Assembly (NCBI GenBank): GCA_934338765.1
Contig: CAKRHL010000074.1
Span: 1-9,343 of the forward strand
Direction: 5' to 3'
Length of the DNA: 9,343 nt
Source of the DNA: an uncultured Lachnospiraceae bacterium
Lineage (GTDB): Bacteria; Bacillota; Clostridia; Lachnospirales; Lachnospiraceae
Position 1 is the stretch's first letter, and each line of letters opens with the position of its first letter. The position numbers and the translations under genes were made by a program. Below are positions 5,908-9,343 of this stretch, piece by piece. The notes under the pieces were generated by a model, which was not told where the DNA came from, did no database searches, and was given only the letters and a program-made list of their open reading frames with translations.

Positions 5908-6746
5908 TGAATATTTCAGAAGAAGCAAAAGAGATTTTTGATAATATCCGGCGGGTGGCACCTGTGGTTCACAATATTTCAAATTATATCACCGCCACAG
6001 ACTGCGCCAACATGACACTGGCTTGCGGAGGCTCTCCCACAATGGCAGATGATCCGGATGAGGTGGCCGATATCTCTGCCGGCTGCAACGGCTGTGTGAT
6101 CAATATGGGAGTTATTGGCGGTTTTCTGGAAGAATCCATGCTCCGTATGGGACGAAAAAACAATGAACTGGAGCATCCTGTTATCTTCGACCCGGTAGGA
6201 GCCGGAGCTGCACACCGCCGTAATGACGTACTGGAAAATCTCATGAACAATATCCGCTTTACTGTTATCCGCGGAAACATCTCCGAGATCAAATATGTCG
6301 GTGATAAAAGTTCCCATGCAAAGGGGGTAGACGCAGCCAATGAGGATCTTGCCAATGAGGACAATATCTATGAGCTTGCGGAATATGCCAAAAAGATCAG
6401 TGCCATCACCTGCTCTGTGATCGCCATCAGCGGTCCTATTGATATCGTTGCCAATGCCGATACAGCCTATCTGATCCGCAACGGTCATCCTATGATGTCC
6501 CGTATCACCGGTACCGGATGTATGCTTTCCAGTGCGATCGGTGTATTCGTGTCTGCCAATCCATATAAAGCACTGGAAGCAACGGTAACTGCCATGGCAG
6601 CTTACGGCTATGCCGGAGAACTCGCTTACGAAAAAACAGTCCGCACCGAGGGTGGAACCGGTTCTCTGCGTACTTTCCTGATGGACTATATGAGCAATAT
6701 GAACTATGAAACCTTCCTGAAAGGTGCTAAGATCGAACGGGTATAA
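5907..6746 (+). CDS. thiM: Hydroxyethylthiazole kinase ThiM
   Basis: ThiM phosphorylates 4-methyl-5-(2-hydroxyethyl)thiazole to the thiazole phosphate used by ThiE, a salvage step in the cytoplasm. The 279-residue product is near the family length. Diagnostic blocks are P-V-V-H-N-I-S-N-Y-I-T (19-29) with DCAN (32-35), G-G-S-P-T-M-A-D (41-48), FDPVGAGA (95-102), the IRGN-SEI block, and the anion-hole/catalytic loop G202-T-G-C205 near the C-terminus. The Cys of GTGC is the residue aligned with the active-site Cys of B. subtilis ThiM. The ATG at 5907 is preceded by AAAGGA at a rather long 12-base spacing. The gene is first in the thiM-thiE-HAD operon and is controlled by the leader structure at 5774-5828. 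Confidence 0.97.
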   Translation: MNISEEAKEIFDNIRRVAPVVHNISNYITATDCANMTLACGGSPTMADDPDEVADISAGCNGCVINMGVIGGFLEESMLRMGRKNNELEHPVIFDPVGAGAAHRRNDVLENLMNNIRFTVIRGNISEIKYVGDKSSHAKGVDAANEDLANEDNIYELAEYAKKISAITCSVIAISGPIDIVANADTAYLIRNGHPMMSRITGTGCMLSSAIGVFVSANPYKALEATVTAMAAYGYAGELAYEKTVRTEGGTGSLRTFLMDYMSNMNYETFLKGAKIERV

Positions 6747-6780
6747 ATTTTAAGTTTCTTATAAGAAATCTAGATTTATA
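6742..6780. repeat. AT-rich nested palindrome in the thiM-thiE gap
   Basis: The 14-base palindrome TTTCTTATAAGAAA (6755-6768) is flanked by TATAAAT (6742-6748) and its complement ATTTATA (6774-6780). The outer arm overlaps the thiM stop. It has no GC core and no U-tract, so it is a weak candidate for termination. It could mark an RNA processing point or help separate thiM from thiE translation. The gap to thiE is 95 bases and I see no clear second promoter in it. Confidence 0.35.
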
Positions 6781-6841
6781 AAAGCTTCGTTTTTCATCAA
6801 TTCAATATGCAAATATCAAAAATGAAAGGATAAAATTTATT

Positions 6842-7486
6842 ATGTCATATCCATTAAAAAAAGAAGACCTCACCTTATATGCCATTACAGACCGTTACTG
6901 GTTAAACGGCAATAAACTCACTGATGTTGTGGAAGATGTCCTGAAAAACGGCGCAACCTTTCTGCAGCTTCGGGAAAAGAAATTTTCCCATGAAGAAATG
7001 GTTCAGGAGGCAAAAGAGATCAAAGAAATTGCTGCCAGATATCACGTACCATTTGTGATCAATGATGATATCTATGCGGCAAAGGAAATTGATGCAGACG
7101 GCGTACATATCGGCCAGAGTGACATGGAATATCAAAAAGCACGGGAAATCCTTGGACCGGACAAAATTATCGGAGTCTCCGCAGGTAATCTGGAGCAGGC
7201 TGTTGCAGCAGAAAAAGCAGGAGCCGATTATATTGGCGTCGGAGCTGTTTTTACTACCAGCACCAAACTGGATCATACCCGTATTGCCTTTGAAACCCTG
7301 AAGGAGATCACCTCCACCGTATCCATCCCGGTGGTTGCCATCGGCGGGATCAGCGCAGACAATCTGACACAGCTTAAGGGTACCGGCATCGATGGCATCT
7401 CTGTTATCTCGGCAATCTTTGGACAGCCGGATCCGGGTGCTGCCACAAAAGATCTGCTTCGCCGCACAAAGGAGATGCTCTCATGA
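6842..7486 (+). CDS. thiE: Thiamine-phosphate synthase ThiE
   Basis: ThiE condenses HMP-PP with thiazole phosphate to thiamine monophosphate and pyrophosphate. The 214-residue TIM-barrel protein carries the family signatures: LYAITDR (12-18), Q42-L-R-E-K46 for pyrophosphate binding, VIN74-D-D (72-76), DGVHIGQSD (86-94), IIGVSA (109-114), GAVFTTSTK142 (134-142), IGGI (167-170) and VISAIF (188-193). Nothing essential appears missing. The ATG at 6842 has AAAGGA 11 bases upstream. Its stop overlaps the start of the HAD gene (ATGA). It needs the products of ThiM, next to it, and of ThiC/ThiD, encoded on the opposite strand. Confidence 0.98.
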   Translation: MSYPLKKEDLTLYAITDRYWLNGNKLTDVVEDVLKNGATFLQLREKKFSHEEMVQEAKEIKEIAARYHVPFVINDDIYAAKEIDADGVHIGQSDMEYQKAREILGPDKIIGVSAGNLEQAVAAEKAGADYIGVGAVFTTSTKLDHTRIAFETLKEITSTVSIPVVAIGGISADNLTQLKGTGIDGISVISAIFGQPDPGAATKDLLRRTKEMLS

Positions 7487-8118
7487 ATCCCGTAAAATCT
7501 GCAAAGCTCTATATTTTTGATATGGACGGAACGCTTCTTGATTCTATGGGAGAATGGGCACACCTTGGCCGAAACTATCTGTTGTCCAAAGGAATAACGC
7601 CTCCTGCCGGTCTGGAAGAAACCATCGATGCCATGACCATGGAGGAGTCCGCTGCCTACTTTCAGACTTTAGGCATTCCCGGAGATATTGCCACGATCAA
7701 CCGTGAGATCATGGAATTGATCCACCGGTCCTACCGGTATCAGATTCCACTAAAGCCCGGTATCAAAGAGTTGTTACAGGAACTGTCCACAAAAAAGGAC
7801 AGTATCCTCTGCGTTTTAACAACATCTGAGCGCGACTGCGCTGTGAATGCGTTTCAACGTCTTGGAATACTGTCCTATTTTAAGGACATACATACCGGCT
7901 TCGAAATCGGTCTGAACAAACGAACCGGTGCGATCTACCGGCATGTATGTCAGCTCTATCAGGTTGCTCCGGCAGATACTGTTGTATTTGAGGATGCACC
8001 ATATGCCATTCATGCCGCCAAAGAGGCCGGCTGTTATGTCTATGCCGTTCCGGAGGAAATCTACCGGGATAATTGGTCAGACTGTGAAAGCACTGCGGAT
8101 GAAATACTCCGGTTGTGA
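7483..8118 (+). CDS. HAD-superfamily hydrolase coupled to thiE
   Basis: This 211-residue protein is a HAD-superfamily phosphatase of the phosphoglycolate-phosphatase-like type. Motif I is FD13-M-D15-G-T-LLDS, with D13 the expected phosphoryl nucleophile. Motif II is VLTTSE (111-116), the motif III Lys is probably K146 in LNKRTG, and motif IV is VVFE170-D171A. A helical cap of about 70 residues follows motif I. It has a strong ribosome site (AAAGGAG, 8 bases upstream) and overlaps the thiE stop by 4 bp, so translation is likely coupled. That context suggests a substrate in thiamine metabolism, for example thiamine monophosphate or HMP-PP, but HAD specificity cannot be read from sequence. The 3' end overlaps thiD tail-to-tail by 58 bp. 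Confidence 0.88.
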   Translation: MNPVKSAKLYIFDMDGTLLDSMGEWAHLGRNYLLSKGITPPAGLEETIDAMTMEESAAYFQTLGIPGDIATINREIMELIHRSYRYQIPLKPGIKELLQELSTKKDSILCVLTTSERDCAVNAFQRLGILSYFKDIHTGFEIGLNKRTGAIYRHVCQLYQVAPADTVVFEDAPYAIHAAKEAGCYVYAVPEEIYRDNWSDCESTADEILRL

Positions 8119-8966
8119 TCCAAAGGTCCATTTCCGTGACCCAGATCAAGACCCGTAGACATAGCACTTCGCACATAGACCTTAGCAATCCCTACCGCTT
8201 TCTTCAGCGAATATCCCCGTGCCAATGCACTTGCAATCGCTGAGGAAAGTGTACATCCGGTTCCATGGGTATTATTGCACTCAATCCTTTCCGCCGGAAA
8301 CCAGACTGCCTGCTCCTGATACAACAGATCATCTGCCGCCTGTGTCATATGACCGCCCTTTAAAAGCACATTGCAGCCATACCTTTTCCGGATCGTCTGT
8401 GCTGCCATTTCCATCAGAGACTGATCTGTAATCCGCACAGATGATGTCATTTCCGATGCCACCTGTTTGTTTTCCATCAATCCGTCATCCGTTTTATCTG
8501 ATCCGTCAACAACTTTCAATATCTCCTCTGCCTCCGGAATGTTTGGTGTCACAAGCTCAGCTAAGGGAAACAGCCGTCGCAGCATTTGTTCCCTTCCCTC
8601 TGCCTCTAAAAGGCTTCTGCCGCTGGTGGATACCATGACCGGATCAAGTATCACATGGTGTGGCTGATACTTTTCCAGAATATCGGCAACTGCTTCCACT
8701 GCATCTGCCGTAGCAAGCATCCCGATCTTTACCGCATCCGGCATAATATCATTCATCACAGCCTCCAGCTGCAGCCGGATCATTTCTCCGGTAATATTCT
8801 GAACACCTGTTACACCGCAGGTATTTTGTGCTGTCACTGCTGTGATCACACTCATACCATATACATCAAAGGCAGACATGGTCTTTAAATCCGCCTGAAT
8901 CCCGGCACCGCCACTGCAGTCAGAGCCGGCGATGGTTAAAACTACCGGTGGATTCTTTCTATTCAT
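8061..8966 (-). CDS. thiD: Hydroxymethylpyrimidine/phosphomethylpyrimidine kinase ThiD
   Basis: ThiD phosphorylates HMP to HMP-P and then HMP-PP, the pyrimidine donor for ThiE. The 301-residue ribokinase-fold protein starts VVLTIAGSDCSGGAGIQADL (8-27), followed by KT (28-29), typical of ThiD. Further signatures are SVITAVTAQNT, KIGML (80-84), LDPVMVSTSG (107-116), TPNIPEAE (140-147), LLKGGH (201-206) and GTGC238 (235-238). Compared with common ThiD proteins of about 265 residues it has an extra segment around residues 152-182, rich in Asp, Ser and Thr, and a short tail after GHGNGPLDH. The ATG at 8966 has GAGG seven bases upstream. The tail overlaps the HAD gene on the other strand. It lies 74 bases downstream of thiC and is probably in the same operon. 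Confidence 0.97.
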   Translation of the reverse strand: MNRKNPPVVLTIAGSDCSGGAGIQADLKTMSAFDVYGMSVITAVTAQNTCGVTGVQNITGEMIRLQLEAVMNDIMPDAVKIGMLATADAVEAVADILEKYQPHHVILDPVMVSTSGRSLLEAEGREQMLRRLFPLAELVTPNIPEAEEILKVVDGSDKTDDGLMENKQVASEMTSSVRITDQSLMEMAAQTIRKRYGCNVLLKGGHMTQAADDLLYQEQAVWFPAERIECNNTHGTGCTLSSAIASALARGYSLKKAVGIAKVYVRSAMSTGLDLGHGNGPLDHNRSISSAVLSQSDQLSR

Positions 8967-9040
8967 CGTACAACCTCACATAAAATTTTTGATACGTAAA
9001 ACACCGATTTTGCATTTTGCGCAGAATAAAACATAAATTT

Positions 9041-9343
9041 CTATTCGTCAAAAATTGATACGATCTCTCCATCCAGAATCTTGTTCATATTCTTAACCGC
9101 ACAGAAGTTACCACACATAGAACAGGTATCTTCCTTCTCCGGTGCTGCCTCTGCGCGATATCTTCTCGCCTTTTCCGGATCGATGGAAAGCTCAAAGGTT
9201 TTCTCCCAGTCAAGGGCACGACGAGCTGCTGCCATCTCATCATCCCAGTCTCTTGCTCCCGGAAGTCCTTTGGCAATATCCGCTGCATGAGCTGCGATCT
9301 TAGATGCAATGATTCCTTCCTTTACATCATTCAGATCCGGCAG
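9041..9343 (-). CDS. thiC: Phosphomethylpyrimidine synthase ThiC, C-terminal 100 residues
   Basis: ThiC is a radical-SAM [4Fe-4S] enzyme that converts aminoimidazole ribotide to HMP-P. Only the C-terminus is in the window; the frame is open to the right edge. It shows the conserved block [32 protein letters not shown] and, near the end, the cluster-binding Cys motif [18 protein letters not shown]. The three Cys are spaced C-x2-C-x3-C, whereas characterised ThiC enzymes have C-x2-C-x4-C. It ends in EIVSIFDE. It lies upstream of thiD on the same strand, and together they supply HMP-PP for ThiE. Control elements for it would be outside the window to the right. Confidence 0.96.
   Translation of the reverse strand: MPDLNDVKEGIIASKIAAHAADIAKGLPGARDWDDEMAAARRALDWEKTFELSIDPEKARRYRAEAAPEKEDTCSMCGNFCAVKNMNKILDGEIVSIFDE

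Noticed and set aside
8126..8141. GGTC...GACC hairpin after the HAD gene as terminator
   Set aside because: Only four base pairs with no T-run, and it lies inside the conserved 3' end of thiD.
8985..9062. Direct repeat TTGATACG (8989-8996 and 9055-9062) in the thiC-thiD gap
   Set aside because: Eight bases in AT-rich DNA, the second copy inside thiC coding sequence; most likely chance.

Overview
The window looks like a chromosomal segment from a low-to-mid GC Firmicute, most likely a gut-type clostridium of the Lachnospiraceae. The basis is the RecA and ThiC sequences, purine-rich Shine-Dalgarno sites, a Gram-positive type LexA box (GAAC-N4-GTTC) in front of recA, and a secreted S11 DD-carboxypeptidase. 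This placement is inference from protein flavour; no search was run. There is no sign of phage, insertion sequences, CRISPR, tRNA or rRNA. The region reads as core chromosome.

Left part (1-2078). A DD-carboxypeptidase-like gene runs leftward out of the window. It is divergent from a gene for a PAS domain fused to a CPBP/CAAX-protease-like membrane domain. Two extended -10 promoters face away from each other across an inverted repeat. The PAS-CPBP gene ends at a perfect 21-bp hairpin that also serves recX from the other side.

Middle part (2077-5681, leftward). recA and recX form an operon with a consensus -35, a LexA box just downstream of the predicted transcription start, and a small hairpin between the genes. 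Upstream of recA lies a two-gene operon with a 4-bp overlap. It encodes a DUF1653-domain protein and a two-helix membrane protein that I do not recognise.

Right part (5718-9343). This is a thiamine cluster in two convergent transcription units. Rightward: thiM (thiazole kinase), thiE (thiamine-phosphate synthase) and a HAD phosphatase whose start overlaps the thiE stop by 4 bp. Leftward: thiC (cut by the window edge) followed by thiD. ThiC and ThiD make HMP-PP, ThiM makes thiazole phosphate from salvaged thiazole alcohol, and ThiE joins them to thiamine monophosphate. The HAD enzyme may act on a thiamine phosphate or precursor. The thiM leader has no recognisable TPP riboswitch. It has a terminator hairpin interrupted by a G-rich internal loop and an inner stem, which fits the idea of a terminator-embedded aptamer such as the HMP-PP (thiS-motif) riboswitch. 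The HAD gene and thiD overlap tail-to-tail by 58 bp.

Most worth checking: the thiM leader RNA, the PAS-CPBP fusion with altered catalytic positions, and the HAD phosphatase coupled to thiE.
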